Positions 36,112 to 46,106 of a stretch of 64,000 nucleotides of DNA are shown piece after piece (within the stretch, counting starts at the first letter, position 1; every line of letters starts with the position of its first letter). This DNA is from Streptomyces sp. 71268 (GTDB lineage: Bacteria; Actinomycetota; Actinomycetes; Streptomycetales; Streptomycetaceae). Made by a program: the position numbers and the translations under genes. The notes under the pieces were generated by a model. That model ran no database searches, was not told where the DNA came from, and saw only the letters and a program-made list of their open reading frames with translations. The stretch spans positions 2,139,001 through 2,203,000 of the forward strand of contig NZ_CP114200.1 in the NCBI RefSeq assembly GCF_029392895.1, written 5' to 3'.

Positions 36112-39100
36112 GTGCAGGGACGTTTCAAGAAGGATGGCAACGCCGCGGCGGACCCCGAGCCGCGCGGTGGCACCGACCGCGGCGCGGATGTCAGTACGCG
36201 GCCGACCGCGCCCAGCGGCGAGGAGTCATCCGGCGAGCGGCCGAAGGTGAAGGGCCCCACGGGGCCCGGGCCGCGAATAGCCCTGCGTAACTGGAAGATC
36301 AGCACCCGACTCGTGTCGCTGCTCGCCCTCCCCGTGGTGGCCGCCACCACGCTGGGCGCCCTGCGTATCCAGAACTCGATGGACAACATCGAGCAGCTCG
36401 ACCAGATGAAGCTGCTCACCGAGATGACGCAGCAGGCGACCGAGCTGGCCAACGCGCTCCAGGAGGAGCGCGACCAGTCGGCCGGGCCGCTGGCCGGCGC
36501 CGGCGACGACCGGGACGACCAGGTGGTCGCCCCGCGCCAGGCGACCGACCAGGCGCTCGTCGCGTTCGCCGACGCCACGGACGACCTGGACCCGGTCGAC
36601 CCGGCGATCACCGGCGTGCAGTCCACGGTGATCGACATCAAGAAGCAGCTCAACAAGATCCACGAGATCCGCAAGCAGGCGTACAAGGACCGCGACTACA
36701 CCTCGCAGACGATCCTCGGGTATAACGAGCTGATCACCTCGCTGCTCTCGCTCTCCCAGGACATGGCGCAGGCGACCAGCAACCGCGCGATGATCAACAA
36801 GACGCGCGCGCTGGCCACGTTCTCGTCGGCCAAGGAGTACGCGTCCATCCAGCGCGCCTCCATCAGCGCGGCCCTGGCGCACCCGAACAAGCCCAAGCTC
36901 TCGGCGATCGACAGCCGGTACACCTCCACGGCGCTGGAGAAGGAAGACCAGGCGCTCCGCCGGTTCCTGGAGATCCGCAGCGGTGACACGCCGGAGCTGC
37001 TCGACCCGCTCACCGGCGACAACAGCGACATCAACGCGGCCAACAAGTACGCGCTGCGCATGGTGCGCGACCCGGAGAGCCTGGCGTCCGCCAAGCGCAC
37101 CTACATGGACTGGTACGACCAGGACAGCATCAAGCTCGTGGCGATGTCCAAGATCGAGCAGACGCTGCTGACGGAGATGGAGCAGAAGGCCCGCGAGCTG
37201 CGCTCGGAGGCCAAGCAGGACGCGTTCATCAACGGTGCGCTGATCCTGCTCGTCCTCGGCATCTCGCTGGTCGGCGCGTTCGTCGTCTCCCGCTCCATGG
37301 TGCGTTCGCTGCGCCGGCTCCAGGACACCGCGCAGGACGTCGCCCAGCAGCGGCTGCCCGAGCTGGTCAAGGAGCTGTCCGAGCACGACCCGCAGGACGT
37401 GGACACCTCCGTCGAGTCGGTCGGTGTGCACAGCCGGGACGAGATCGGCAAGGTGGCCGCGGCCTTCGACGACGTGCACCGCGAGGCGGTCCGGCTCGCC
37501 GCCGAGCAGGCGCTGCTGCGAGGCAACGTCAACGCGATGTTCACCAACCTCTCGCGCCGCAGCCAGGGCCTGATCCAGCGGCAGCTCTCACTCATCTCCG
37601 AGCTTGAGTCCCGCGAGGCGGACCCGGACCAGCTCTCCTCGCTGTTCAAGCTGGACCACCTCGCGACGCGTATGCGCCGTAACGGTGAGAACCTGCTCGT
37701 CCTCGCCGGTGAGGAGCCGGGGCGCCGGTGGACCCGCCCCGTGCCGCTGGTGGACGTGCTCCGCGCGGCGGCGTCCGAGGTGGAGCAGTACGAGCGGATC
37801 GAGCTCAGCTCCGTTCCGGGCACCGAGGTCGCGGGCCGGGTCGTCAACGACCTCGTGCACCTGCTGGCCGAGCTGTTGGAGAACGCGACGTCCTTCTCGT
37901 CGCCGCAGACCAAGGTCAAGGTCACCGGGCACGCGCTGCCGGACGGCCGGGTGCTCGTGGAGATCCACGACACCGGCATCGGGCTCTCCCCCGAGGACCT
38001 GGCGGCGATCAACGAGCGGCTGGCCAGCCCGCCGACCGTGGACGTGTCGGTCTCGCGCCGGATGGGTCTGTTCGTGGTCGGCCGCCTGTCGCTGCGGCAC
38101 GGCATCCGCATCCAGCTCCGGCCGTCGGACTCCGGAGGTACGACCGCGCTGGTCATGCTGCCGGTCGACGTGGCGCAGGGCGGTGGCAAGAAGCCCACCC
38201 CGGGCGCGCCCGGCACGCCCGGTCCGTCCGGCGCCCCCGGGCAGTCCGGCACGCCGGCCGGCGGCACCCCCGCCCTTGGCAAGGCGGCCGGCCCCGGTGG
38301 CAACGGCGCGTCCGGCTCCGCGACCGCCGGTACGGGCACGCGCCGCCAGGTGCCGGGCTCGGGTCCGCGGGCCGAACTCGCGGGCGGCGGCTCGACCCCG
38401 CAGCGCACGAAGCCGAACCCGAGCGGCCCGGTGCCGCCGACCGGCACCGGTGCCCAGCCCGCACGGGGCGGCGCCACGCGCAGCGGGCTGCCCACGCGCC
38501 CCGTGGGCGCCTCGGTGCACGGCAACGGGGCGGCCGGGACGGGCGCCGGTGGCGGCGACTTCTTCGGCAGCGGCGGCAGTGGCAACCGGGCCAGTGGCGG
38601 CGGAAACGTCCCCGCAACCACCGGTGACTTCTTCGGCGGCAGCCGGGCCGGCGCGCGCAGCGCCGCGGGCGCCGACCAGGGGCAGGGCCCGGGCGCGAAC
38701 CGCCCGGCGCTGCCCACGCGTGGCGGCCAGGACGCGCCGGACCACGAGCCCACCGTCGCCCCGCCGACCGGCGCCCCCGCGGGCGCGGGACGCTCCGGCG
38801 AGCGTGGGGCGCGCCCGCAGCTCCCGCAGCGCGGCCCCGCCCCCGAGTTGACCGGCGCCGTGGCCCCCGAGTCCACCGAGACGCCGGCTCAGGACGGCGG
38901 GCCGCAGGCTCCCGGCGCCAACTGGGGCGCCCGGCGCGCCGCCGCGGCGGACGACTGGCCCACCGACGGCGACGCGGCACGTGACCACGCGGAGATCGAC
39001 ACCACGCCGCCGTTCCCGCGCGGTGCCGCCGGTGGCCCCGGCGACACGGGCGAGTTCGCCGTACCCCCCACCCCGCACGGGGCGGGCGACACCGGTGAGT

Positions 39101-40338
39101 GGGCGCGGCCGAACACCGCGGACACCGGCGGTTACCCGGTTCCCGGCACGTCCGACACCGGCGGTTACCCGCACCAGGCCGGCCCGGGCGACACCGGCGA
39201 GTACGCGCTGCCGTCCCAGCCTTCCGGCGTCGCGGACACCGGCCAGTACGCGCTGCCCGCGGGCGGCCCCGGCGACAGCGGCGAGTACCCGCGCCCCACG
39301 GACACCGGCGGCTACGCCCTGCCCGAAGGCGCCGGCGCGTACCCGGACCCGTACGCCCAGGGCACCTCGGACGAGACCGGCGGCTACCCGACACCGAGCG
39401 AGACCGGGACGTACCCGCAGCTCACCGACACGGGCGAGTACGCACAGCCCGACGCCTTCGCGGGCGGTCGCGGCGACACGGGTGAGTACCCGCGGCCGGC
39501 CGGCGACACGGGCGAGTACGCGCTGCCGGGCGAGACGGGCGAGTACCCGCGCCCCGCCGACACCGGCGGCTACTTGCGGCCGGAGCACGGGCAGGACGGC
39601 TCCGGGGACACCACCCAGTTCCAGCGGCCCGACTTCAACGGTCCGCCGCCCGGGCGTGGCGGGGCGTACCTGCCGCAGGGCGGCCCGGGCGTGGGGCTCG
39701 GCCAGGGCGCGCACGCCGAGCCGGCGCCGGCGCCGGCGCCGGCGCCCGAGGACGACCACCTCACCGGCGAACTGCCGCTCCCGCAGGGCTTCGACAACGG
39801 TGGCACCCCGATCTTCGACACGATCGAGTCGCGCTGGTTCCACAGCCCACAGGGCCCCGGGCCGGCCGGTCCGTCCGCCGAGCCCACGGCGCGCCCCGCC
39901 GACCCGCACGGCGGCGCTCCGGGCGGCGAGGGCGAGTCGGCGCGGTCGGCCACGCCCCCGCTGCCGCGGCGCGAGCCGGGCCAGCAGGGTCTGATCCCCG
40001 CGCGTGCCACGGGGCAGCGGCCCCAGGCGGCGGACGGCGCGGACGCGCGGGGCGCCGGCACGGCCGGGAACGCGGCTTGGCGCTCCTCGCCCAACGACGA
40101 GCGCTGGCGGCGGGCCGAGCAGGTCCGGGAGCCGGCGGCGGGCGGGGTGACCTCGTCCGGTCTGCCCCGTCGGGTGCCGCGGGCCAACCTCGTCGACGGC
40201 ACCGCCGAGGAACAGCCCGCCCAGCGGCGCGGTGGCCCCCAGGTCTCCCGCGCGCCCGACGACGTGCGCGGGCGACTGACCAACCTTCGTCGTGGTATCC
40301 AGCAGGGCCGTCAGGCCGGAACGGACGGTCGGCCTTGA
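36112..40338 (+). CDS. cvnA1: Conservon sensor-kinase-like protein CvnA1
   Basis: 1408 residues. An N-terminal transmembrane helix (LVSLLALPVVAATTLG, about 66-81), a periplasmic nitrate/nitrite-sensor-like helical domain, a second membrane helix (about 375-392), a HAMP region, and a histidine-kinase-like ATPase domain. N-box: HLLAELLENATSFSSP; G1: EIHDTGIGLSPEDL; G2: MGLFVVGRLSLRHGIRI. The conserved phosphate-accepting His of true kinases is not apparent. After about 690 comes a long Gly/Pro/Ala tail with fifteen or so D-T-G-x-Tyr repeats (about 978-1176), then a conserved C-terminal block shared with CvnA2. Start is a GTG behind AGAGG; an upstream start would add 60 residues without support. 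It leads the conservon that signals through the GTPase CvnD. Confidence 0.9.
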   Translation: MQGRFKKDGNAAADPEPRGGTDRGADVSTRPTAPSGEESSGERPKVKGPTGPGPRIALRNWKISTRLVSLLALPVVAATTLGALRIQNSMDNIEQLDQMKLLTEMTQQATELANALQEERDQSAGPLAGAGDDRDDQVVAPRQATDQALVAFADATDDLDPVDPAITGVQSTVIDIKKQLNKIHEIRKQAYKDRDYTSQTILGYNELITSLLSLSQDMAQATSNRAMINKTRALATFSSAKEYASIQRASISAALAHPNKPKLSAIDSRYTSTALEKEDQALRRFLEIRSGDTPELLDPLTGDNSDINAANKYALRMVRDPESLASAKRTYMDWYDQDSIKLVAMSKIEQTLLTEMEQKARELRSEAKQDAFINGALILLVLGISLVGAFVVSRSMVRSLRRLQDTAQDVAQQRLPELVKELSEHDPQDVDTSVESVGVHSRDEIGKVAAAFDDVHREAVRLAAEQALLRGNVNAMFTNLSRRSQGLIQRQLSLISELESREADPDQLSSLFKLDHLATRMRRNGENLLVLAGEEPGRRWTRPVPLVDVLRAAASEVEQYERIELSSVPGTEVAGRVVNDLVHLLAELLENATSFSSPQTKVKVTGHALPDGRVLVEIHDTGIGLSPEDLAAINERLASPPTVDVSVSRRMGLFVVGRLSLRHGIRIQLRPSDSGGTTALVMLPVDVAQGGGKKPTPGAPGTPGPSGAPGQSGTPAGGTPALGKAAGPGGNGASGSATAGTGTRRQVPGSGPRAELAGGGSTPQRTKPNPSGPVPPTGTGAQPARGGATRSGLPTRPVGASVHGNGAAGTGAGGGDFFGSGGSGNRASGGGNVPATTGDFFGGSRAGARSAAGADQGQGPGANRPALPTRGGQDAPDHEPTVAPPTGAPAGAGRSGERGARPQLPQRGPAPELTGAVAPESTETPAQDGGPQAPGANWGARRAAAADDWPTDGDAARDHAEIDTTPPFPRGAAGGPGDTGEFAVPPTPHGAGDTGEWARPNTADTGGYPVPGTSDTGGYPHQAGPGDTGEYALPSQPSGVADTGQYALPAGGPGDSGEYPRPTDTGGYALPEGAGAYPDPYAQGTSDETGGYPTPSETGTYPQLTDTGEYAQPDAFAGGRGDTGEYPRPAGDTGEYALPGETGEYPRPADTGGYLRPEHGQDGSGDTTQFQRPDFNGPPPGRGGAYLPQGGPGVGLGQGAHAEPAPAPAPAPEDDHLTGELPLPQGFDNGGTPIFDTIESRWFHSPQGPGPAGPSAEPTARPADPHGGAPGGEGESARSATPPLPRREPGQQGLIPARATGQRPQAADGADARGAGTAGNAAWRSSPNDERWRRAEQVREPAAGGVTSSGLPRRVPRANLVDGTAEEQPAQRRGGPQVSRAPDDVRGRLTNLRRGIQQGRQAGTDGRP

Positions 40339-40378
40339 GTCTCGCGGTCGCGGTCCCCTTCACCAGCAGGAGCGTTAG

Positions 40379-40801
40379 TTGAGTCCGATGAGCCAGGCGG
40401 CGCAGAATCTGAACTGGTTGATCACCAACTTCGTGGACAACACCCCGGGGGTGTCGCACACGGTGGTGGTCTCCGCCGACGGCCTGCTGTTGGCGATGTC
40501 CGAGGGGTTCCCCCGGGACCGGGCCGACCAGTTGGCGGCCGTGGCCTCCGGTCTGACCTCGCTGACCTCCGGTGCCTCCCGCATTTTCGAGGGCGGCGCC
40601 GTGAACCAGACCGTGGTCGAGATGGAGCGCGGTTTCCTTTTCATCATGTCGATTTCCGACGGGTCATCGCTCGCGGTGCTCGCGCACCCCGAGTGCGACA
40701 TTGGTCTCGTCGGTTACGAGATGGCGCTTCTCGTCGACCGTACGGGTAACGTCCTGACCCCTGACCTGCGTGCGGAACTGCAGGGAAGTCTGCTCAACTG
40801 A
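40379..40801 (+). CDS. cvnB1: Roadblock/LC7-domain protein CvnB1
   Basis: 140 residues from a TTG with AGGAG six bases upstream; an ATG three codons later is the alternative. The roadblock/LC7 fold is found in regulators of small GTPases and is thought to act between the CvnA sensor and CvnD. It differs from CvnB2 at one residue in 140. It follows cvnA1 after 40 bases. Confidence 0.93.
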   Translation: MSPMSQAAQNLNWLITNFVDNTPGVSHTVVVSADGLLLAMSEGFPRDRADQLAAVASGLTSLTSGASRIFEGGAVNQTVVEMERGFLFIMSISDGSSLAVLAHPECDIGLVGYEMALLVDRTGNVLTPDLRAELQGSLLN

Positions 40802-40899
40802 CTTTCGACCACCGTCCGTCCTTCGCTTCACCGCCAGGCCCCCCCACCGGCACCGACCGACGGCACTACTACTCGCTTGCTGTCCCGACCGGAGGAACC

Positions 40900-41307
40900 A
40901 TGAACCCGCCCGCTGCCTCGACCGGCCCGTACGGCGCCTCTCACCACGCGCCGTACGGGGTCGAAGGCGACCAGCCGCTGGTGCGCCCGTACGCCATGAC
41001 CGGGGGTCGCACCCGGCCGCGCTACCAGCTCGCCATCGAGGCGCTGGTGAGCACGACGGCAGACCCCGCGCACCTGCAGGGGCTACTCCCCGAGCACCAG
41101 CGGATCTGCCACCTGTGCCGTGAGGTCAAGTCGGTCGCGGAGGTCTCCGCGCTGCTCGCGATACCCCTCGGCGTCGCCCGCATCCTCGTCGCCGACCTGG
41201 CCGAGGCCGGCATGGTGGCGATCCACCAGCCCGGCAGCTCCGAGGCGGGCGGCACGCCTGACGTGACTCTGCTCGAAAGGGTGCTCAGTGGACTCCGCAA
41301 GCTCTAG
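40900..41307 (+). CDS. cvnC1: DUF742 protein CvnC1
   Basis: 135 residues with the DUF742 core RPYAMTGGRTRPRYQLAIE (about 29-47) and a winged-helix-like C-terminal half (EHQRICHLCREVKSVAEVS, GVARILVADLAEAGMVAIH). It ends in LLERVLSGLRKL, and its last 20 bases overlap cvnD1. Function in conservons is not well defined. Confidence 0.92.
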   Translation: MNPPAASTGPYGASHHAPYGVEGDQPLVRPYAMTGGRTRPRYQLAIEALVSTTADPAHLQGLLPEHQRICHLCREVKSVAEVSALLAIPLGVARILVADLAEAGMVAIHQPGSSEAGGTPDVTLLERVLSGLRKL

Positions 41308-41866
41308 CGGCGCGGCCCGCTCCACCACCTCCGCGAAGATCGTGGTGGCGGGCGGCTTCGGCGTGGGCAAGACCACGTTCGTCGGCGCGGTCTCGGAGAT
41401 CAACCCGCTGCGCACCGAGGCCGTGATGACCTCCGCGTCGGCGGGGATCGACGACCTGAGCCACGTTCAGGACAAGACCACGACGACCGTGGCGATGGAC
41501 TTCGGCCGCATCACGCTGGACGACGACCTGATCCTGTACCTGTTCGGTACGCCCGGGCAGGACCGTTTCTGGTTCATGTGGGACGACCTGGTCAAGGGCG
41601 CGATCGGCGCGATCGTGCTGGTGGACACGCGCCGGCTGGCCGACTGCTTCCCGGCCGTCGACTACTTCGAGAACTCCGGCCTGCCGTTCGTCATCGCCCT
41701 CAACGGTTTCAACGGGCACCAGCCCTACTCCCCCGACGAGGTCCGCGAGGCGCTCCAGATCGGCCCGGACACGCCGATCATCGTCACCGACGCCCGGCAA
41801 CGCGGGGAGACCAAGAGCGCGCTCATCACCCTGGTCGAGCACGCGCTGATGGCCCGCCTCAAGTAG
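41288..41866 (+). CDS. cvnD1: Ras-like small GTPase CvnD1
   Basis: 192 residues. P-loop GGFGVGKTTF at 22-31, the switch/G3 region LFGTPGQDRFWF, and a TDA-type base-recognition segment near the end in place of the usual NKxD. Conservon GTPases pair with the roadblock and DUF742 partners in signalling. The GTG start overlaps cvnC1 by 20 bases, so translation is coupled. Confidence 0.93.
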   Translation: MDSASSSGAARSTTSAKIVVAGGFGVGKTTFVGAVSEINPLRTEAVMTSASAGIDDLSHVQDKTTTTVAMDFGRITLDDDLILYLFGTPGQDRFWFMWDDLVKGAIGAIVLVDTRRLADCFPAVDYFENSGLPFVIALNGFNGHQPYSPDEVREALQIGPDTPIIVTDARQRGETKSALITLVEHALMARLK

Positions 41867-42190
41867 CGTGAACCACCGGGTAGTTGTCGTACACACCGTT
41901 GTGTCGTTTGCCACGGCTAGCCCGCAAATTCATAACGTTTCGACAGGCAATTACCACGCGCCCACTACACAGCGCGATCAATCGACTCCGAAGCGCACGC
42001 GATTCTCCTGAATTTTGCCGTCGGTCGCCCTTAACGCCCGTTTTATCTCCGTGGCCGACAGTCCTCCATCCGGTAGCGGCACTGTTTGGAATGCGCCTGC
42101 CTCACGTGCTGGAATTCGCTGAACTGAGCGGTAAGGGCTCAGCAGAGAACGGCACAACATCAAGTGCCGACGCCGAGAGGTTGTTGGTCA
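41867..42190. other. Region between the two conservons, 324 bases
   Basis: Relatively AT-rich for this genome, with ACACACCGTTGTGT-type short inverted repeats near the start and no gene. It presumably carries the cvnA2 promoter, so the two conservons can be expressed separately. Confidence 0.45.
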
Positions 42191-45100
42191 GTGAGGCGAA
42201 GCACAACGGCGCCCGCGACGGGGTCGCCCCAGCCACGGACCCCACAGGGTCAGGCACGGGGCAACTTCACGCCGCCATCGCGCACGGTGGCATCGCCCGA
42301 CGCGGCACCCGACGCCCCGCCGCCCCAGGGTGGCCCCTGGTCCCCGCGCAACTGGCGGGTCCCGGTCCGGCTGAACGCGATCCTGCTCATTCCGGTCCTG
42401 GTGGCCCTGGTCTTCGGCGGCTTCCGCGTCGCCTCCTCCGTGGAGACGTGGCAGGAGGCGCAGGACGCCGAGCGCACGGCCGGGCTGGTGCGCGCCGCGG
42501 CGACGTACGGCCAGGCGTTGATCAACGAGCGCGACGTGTCCACGGTGCCGCTGCTCGAGGGCCGCGAGACCGACGAGATGCGACAGGCCCGGCGGACGAC
42601 CGACGCGGCGGCCAAGGAGTTCGACCGCTTCGCGCGCGACATGCCGGACGACGCGGGGCTGGGGCGCCGGCTCAAGGCGTTCCGCGCCGTGGAGCCACGG
42701 CTGACCTCGCTGCGCCAGAACGCCTTCTCCTCGCGGCTGCCGGGGGTGCAGACCGAGGAGGGGTACGTCACCGTCCAGCACCCGCTGATGGAGTTCTCCA
42801 ACGAACTCGGCCTCGGCACCGGCAACATCACCTCCTACGGCCGTACGGTCTACGCGATCTCCCTGGCCAAGGCAGCCGAATCGTTGCAGCGCTCGATCGG
42901 CGCGCACCTGCTGACCAAGCCGGGCCCCACCGAGGCGGACCGCCGCGCGCAGCTCACCGCCTTCTCCTCGTACGCCTACCTGGAGCGGATCGCGCTGCTG
43001 GAGTTCGAGTCCGGCGGCATGGACGCGGACACCGCACACCTCAAGCGGGCGCTGCGGGAGGCCGCGGAGACCGGCAAGAAGAAGACGGCCGCCGCGCGGG
43101 AGCGCGCCCAGGGCCGTGGTGAGGACTTCACGGCTCCGCCGTCGATGGACACCATGGTCAAGGCCATCGGCTCCGGCGCGAAGCCGTCCGAGCTGCGTGA
43201 CCAGGGCATTACCGCCGCCTCCTGGTTCGACGCTTCGACGGCCCAGTTCGACGCCTACCGCGCGGTCGAGGAGAGCCTGGCCGACAAGGCGGTGGACGAG
43301 GCTGCGCAGATCTCCTCCGACGCCCGCCGGGACACCTTCGTCAACTCCGCGATCGTGCTGGTGGCCCTGCTGGCCGCGTTCATCGTGGCCGGTCTGATGG
43401 CCCGCTCGATGAGCCGTAGCATGCGTCAGTTGCGCAACGCCGCGCTGGAGGTCGCCGAGCAGCGGCTGCCCGAGTTGGTCGACCAGCTCTCGCGTACGGA
43501 GCCGGGGCGCACCGACACCCGCGTGACCCCCATCCCGATCGCCACCCGCGACGAGATCGGCGAGGTCGCCCGCGCCTTCGACCACGTGCACCAGGAGGCG
43601 GTCCGCCTGGCCGCCGAGCAGGCGCTGCTGCGCGGCAACGTCAACGCGATCTTCACCAACCTCTCGCGCCGCAACCAGGGCCTCATCGAGCGCCAGCTCA
43701 CGCTGATCAGCACGCTGGAGAACAACGAGGCCGACCCGGACCAGCTTGAGAACCTGTTCCGGATGGACCACCTGGCCACCCGCATGCGCCGCAACGGCGA
43801 GAACCTCCTCGTCCTCGCGGGCGAGGAGCCGGGCCGACGCTGGAACCAGCCGGTGCCGCTGGTGGACGTGCTCCGCGCCGCCTCGTCCGAGGTGGAGAGC
43901 TACGAGCGGATCGAGCTGGCCGGCGTCCCCGACAGCGAGATCCACGGCAACGCCGTCACGGACCTGGTGCACCTGCTGGCCGAGCTGTTGGAGAACGCCA
44001 CCACGTTCTCCTCGCCGCAGTCCAAGGTGCGGGTGACCGCGACCCGGCTGCCCGACGGCCGGGTCATGATCGAGATCCACGACAAGGGCATCGGCCTGAC
44101 CGCCGAGGACTTCGCGGACATCAACCACCGGCTGGCCCACCCGCCGACGGTCGACGTGGCGGTCTCCCAGCGCATGGGCCTGTTCGTGGTCGGCCGGCTG
44201 GCCAACCGGCACGGCATCCGGGTGCAGTTGCGCCCCGCCGGCGAGCAGGCGGGCACCACGTCGCTGGTCATGCTGCCCGAGCCGATCACGCACGGCGGTG
44301 GCGGAGACGACGCGCCCCAGGAGGACTTCGCCGTCTCGCCGATCGTCCCCGAGCAGCCCGCGCCCCCGTCGCCGCCGCAGCCGGCCGCGCAGCAGACGGC
44401 CGCGGACCTCGGCTTCGACGACGCCGGCCACCCGACATACGAGGGCCAGCAGGCCGCTCCGTACGCGGAGCAGCAGGGCGCTCCGTACGAGGCGCGGCAG
44501 GGTGTCCCGTACGAGAGCGCTCCGGGCGGGAGCCCGGGCGGCGAGTACGGGAGCGAGTACGGCGGCGGCCAGACGGCGCCCGCTCAGCAGCCCTACGGAG
44601 CCGAGCAGGGCGCCGGCTTGCCCGCCGGCGACGACGGTGCCGCCGGCTACGGCGCGGTGCCGGGCGTCGGCTACGACGCCGGGCCGGGCAGTGGGTACGA
44701 CGCCGGCTACGGGGCCGCGCCGGGCGGGGTGGGCGCGACCGGCTTCCCGGACGGGGCCGGCCACGTGACGCCGCTGGCCCCGTACCCGGGGCAGCCGGAG
44801 CACGAGCGCACGGGCCAGTCCCCGCTCCCGGAGGCGGAGGCCGCGCCGGCGCCGGACGGGCTGCCGGGACACGGTGGCTACCTGCCCGATGGCTCCCGCG
44901 ACGGTGCGTATCCGGAAGGTGACTACGCGGATCAGTCCGAGTCCGGGCAGCAGCCCTACGGCACGCACGACGCGCGAGGTCACCAGGGTGAGTGGGCCAC
45001 GGCCGACGCCTACCAGGCCCCCGGCGCCGATGCGCACGGAGCGCAAACGGAACCCTTCCCGAGCGCTGCGGAAGACGGCCCGGAGCGCGTAGAGTTCCAC

Positions 45101-45601
45101 CGTCCGGGCCCATCGCCCAGCGGCATCGACTCGATCACCGAGGCGGGCCTCCCGCGCCGTGGCAAGCAGTGGCGGGCTTCGGACGGGGCCGACGTCGCGG
45201 ACGCGGCGGCGGACCACACCGAGTCAGCACACCAAGGACCCGAGGAGCAGGCGGAGCCGGAGCAGCAGCACACGCCGCGGCACGCGGACTCCGGCTGGCA
45301 GTCGGCCAACGACGAGCGCTGGCACCGTGCCGAGCAGCTACGTGAGCCGAAGGCAGGCGGAGTGACTCCGTCCGGGCTGCCACGGCGCGTCCCCAAGGCC
45401 AATCTGGTGGAGGGCACCGCCGAGGAGAGCCAGCAGGGCGGACCGCAGATTTCGCGGTCCCCGGAGGACATCCGCGGCAGGTTGAGTAATCTGCGGCGCG
45501 GGGTCCAACAGGGGCGCAACGCGGGCGCCGACAACAGTACGCACCACCAGCATGACCAACAGGGCTTCGGCCCCGGCAGCACCTACGATCAGGAGCGTTA
45601 G
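42191..45601 (+). CDS. cvnA2: Conservon sensor-kinase-like protein CvnA2
   Basis: 1136 residues with the same order as CvnA1: short Pro-rich start, transmembrane helix (LNAILLIPVLVALVFGGF, about 61-78), extracytoplasmic sensor domain, second helix (about 391-412), HAMP and ATPase domain with N-box HLLAELLENATTFSSP and G1 EIHDKGIGLTAEDF. Its tail is rich in PYE and GYDAG repeats, not D-T-G-x-Tyr, and ends in the shared WHRAEQLREPKAGGVTPSGL block. The GTG start follows AGAGG; an earlier GTG at 42164 is possible. Its stop precedes the cvnB2 start by one base. Confidence 0.88.
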   Translation: MRRSTTAPATGSPQPRTPQGQARGNFTPPSRTVASPDAAPDAPPPQGGPWSPRNWRVPVRLNAILLIPVLVALVFGGFRVASSVETWQEAQDAERTAGLVRAAATYGQALINERDVSTVPLLEGRETDEMRQARRTTDAAAKEFDRFARDMPDDAGLGRRLKAFRAVEPRLTSLRQNAFSSRLPGVQTEEGYVTVQHPLMEFSNELGLGTGNITSYGRTVYAISLAKAAESLQRSIGAHLLTKPGPTEADRRAQLTAFSSYAYLERIALLEFESGGMDADTAHLKRALREAAETGKKKTAAARERAQGRGEDFTAPPSMDTMVKAIGSGAKPSELRDQGITAASWFDASTAQFDAYRAVEESLADKAVDEAAQISSDARRDTFVNSAIVLVALLAAFIVAGLMARSMSRSMRQLRNAALEVAEQRLPELVDQLSRTEPGRTDTRVTPIPIATRDEIGEVARAFDHVHQEAVRLAAEQALLRGNVNAIFTNLSRRNQGLIERQLTLISTLENNEADPDQLENLFRMDHLATRMRRNGENLLVLAGEEPGRRWNQPVPLVDVLRAASSEVESYERIELAGVPDSEIHGNAVTDLVHLLAELLENATTFSSPQSKVRVTATRLPDGRVMIEIHDKGIGLTAEDFADINHRLAHPPTVDVAVSQRMGLFVVGRLANRHGIRVQLRPAGEQAGTTSLVMLPEPITHGGGGDDAPQEDFAVSPIVPEQPAPPSPPQPAAQQTAADLGFDDAGHPTYEGQQAAPYAEQQGAPYEARQGVPYESAPGGSPGGEYGSEYGGGQTAPAQQPYGAEQGAGLPAGDDGAAGYGAVPGVGYDAGPGSGYDAGYGAAPGGVGATGFPDGAGHVTPLAPYPGQPEHERTGQSPLPEAEAAPAPDGLPGHGGYLPDGSRDGAYPEGDYADQSESGQQPYGTHDARGHQGEWATADAYQAPGADAHGAQTEPFPSAAEDGPERVEFHRPGPSPSGIDSITEAGLPRRGKQWRASDGADVADAAADHTESAHQGPEEQAEPEQQHTPRHADSGWQSANDERWHRAEQLREPKAGGVTPSGLPRRVPKANLVEGTAEESQQGGPQISRSPEDIRGRLSNLRRGVQQGRNAGADNSTHHQHDQQGFGPGSTYDQER

Positions 45602-45602
45602 T

Positions 45603-46025
45603 GTGAGCCCGATGAGCCAGGCGGCGCAGAACCTGAACTGGTTGATCACCAACTTCGTGGACAACACCCCAGGGGTGTCCCACACGGTGGTGGTCTCCGC
45701 CGACGGACTCCTTCTGGCGATGTCCGAAGGGTTCCCCCGTGACCGGGCCGACCAACTGGCGGCCGTAGCGTCCGGTCTGACCTCGCTGACCTCCGGCGCC
45801 TCCCGCATCTTCGAGGGCGGCGCCGTGAACCAGACCGTGGTCGAGATGGAACGCGGCTTCCTCTTCATCATGTCCATCTCCGACGGGTCCTCGCTGGCCG
45901 TACTCGCTCACCCCGAGTGCGACATCGGTCTCGTCGGCTACGAAATGGCCCTCCTCGTCGACCGCACCGGCGGTGTCCTCACCCCGGATCTCCGCGCGGA
46001 ACTGCAAGGGAGCCTTCTCAACTAG
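45603..46025 (+). CDS. cvnB2: Roadblock/LC7-domain protein CvnB2
   Basis: 140 residues, one substitution from CvnB1. GTG start with AGGAG seven bases upstream, inside the end of cvnA2. It should link the CvnA2 sensor to CvnD2. Confidence 0.93.
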   Translation: MSPMSQAAQNLNWLITNFVDNTPGVSHTVVVSADGLLLAMSEGFPRDRADQLAAVASGLTSLTSGASRIFEGGAVNQTVVEMERGFLFIMSISDGSSLAVLAHPECDIGLVGYEMALLVDRTGGVLTPDLRAELQGSLLN

Positions 46026-46043
46026 CAAACAAACAGTGCGTTT

Positions 46044-46075
46044 CGCGCCACCGCGCCATAGGGTGCGGTGGCGCG
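46044..46075 (+). terminator. Hairpin inside the second conservon
   Basis: A perfect 11-base stem: CGCGCCACCGC (46044-46054) pairs with GCGGTGGCGCG (46065-46075). It lies between cvnB2 and cvnC2 and has no counterpart in the first conservon, so it may reduce cvnC2-D2 expression. Confidence 0.5.
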
Positions 46076-46106
46076 ACCGGCAGACAGGCGAGTTGGAGGA
46101 GGAACC

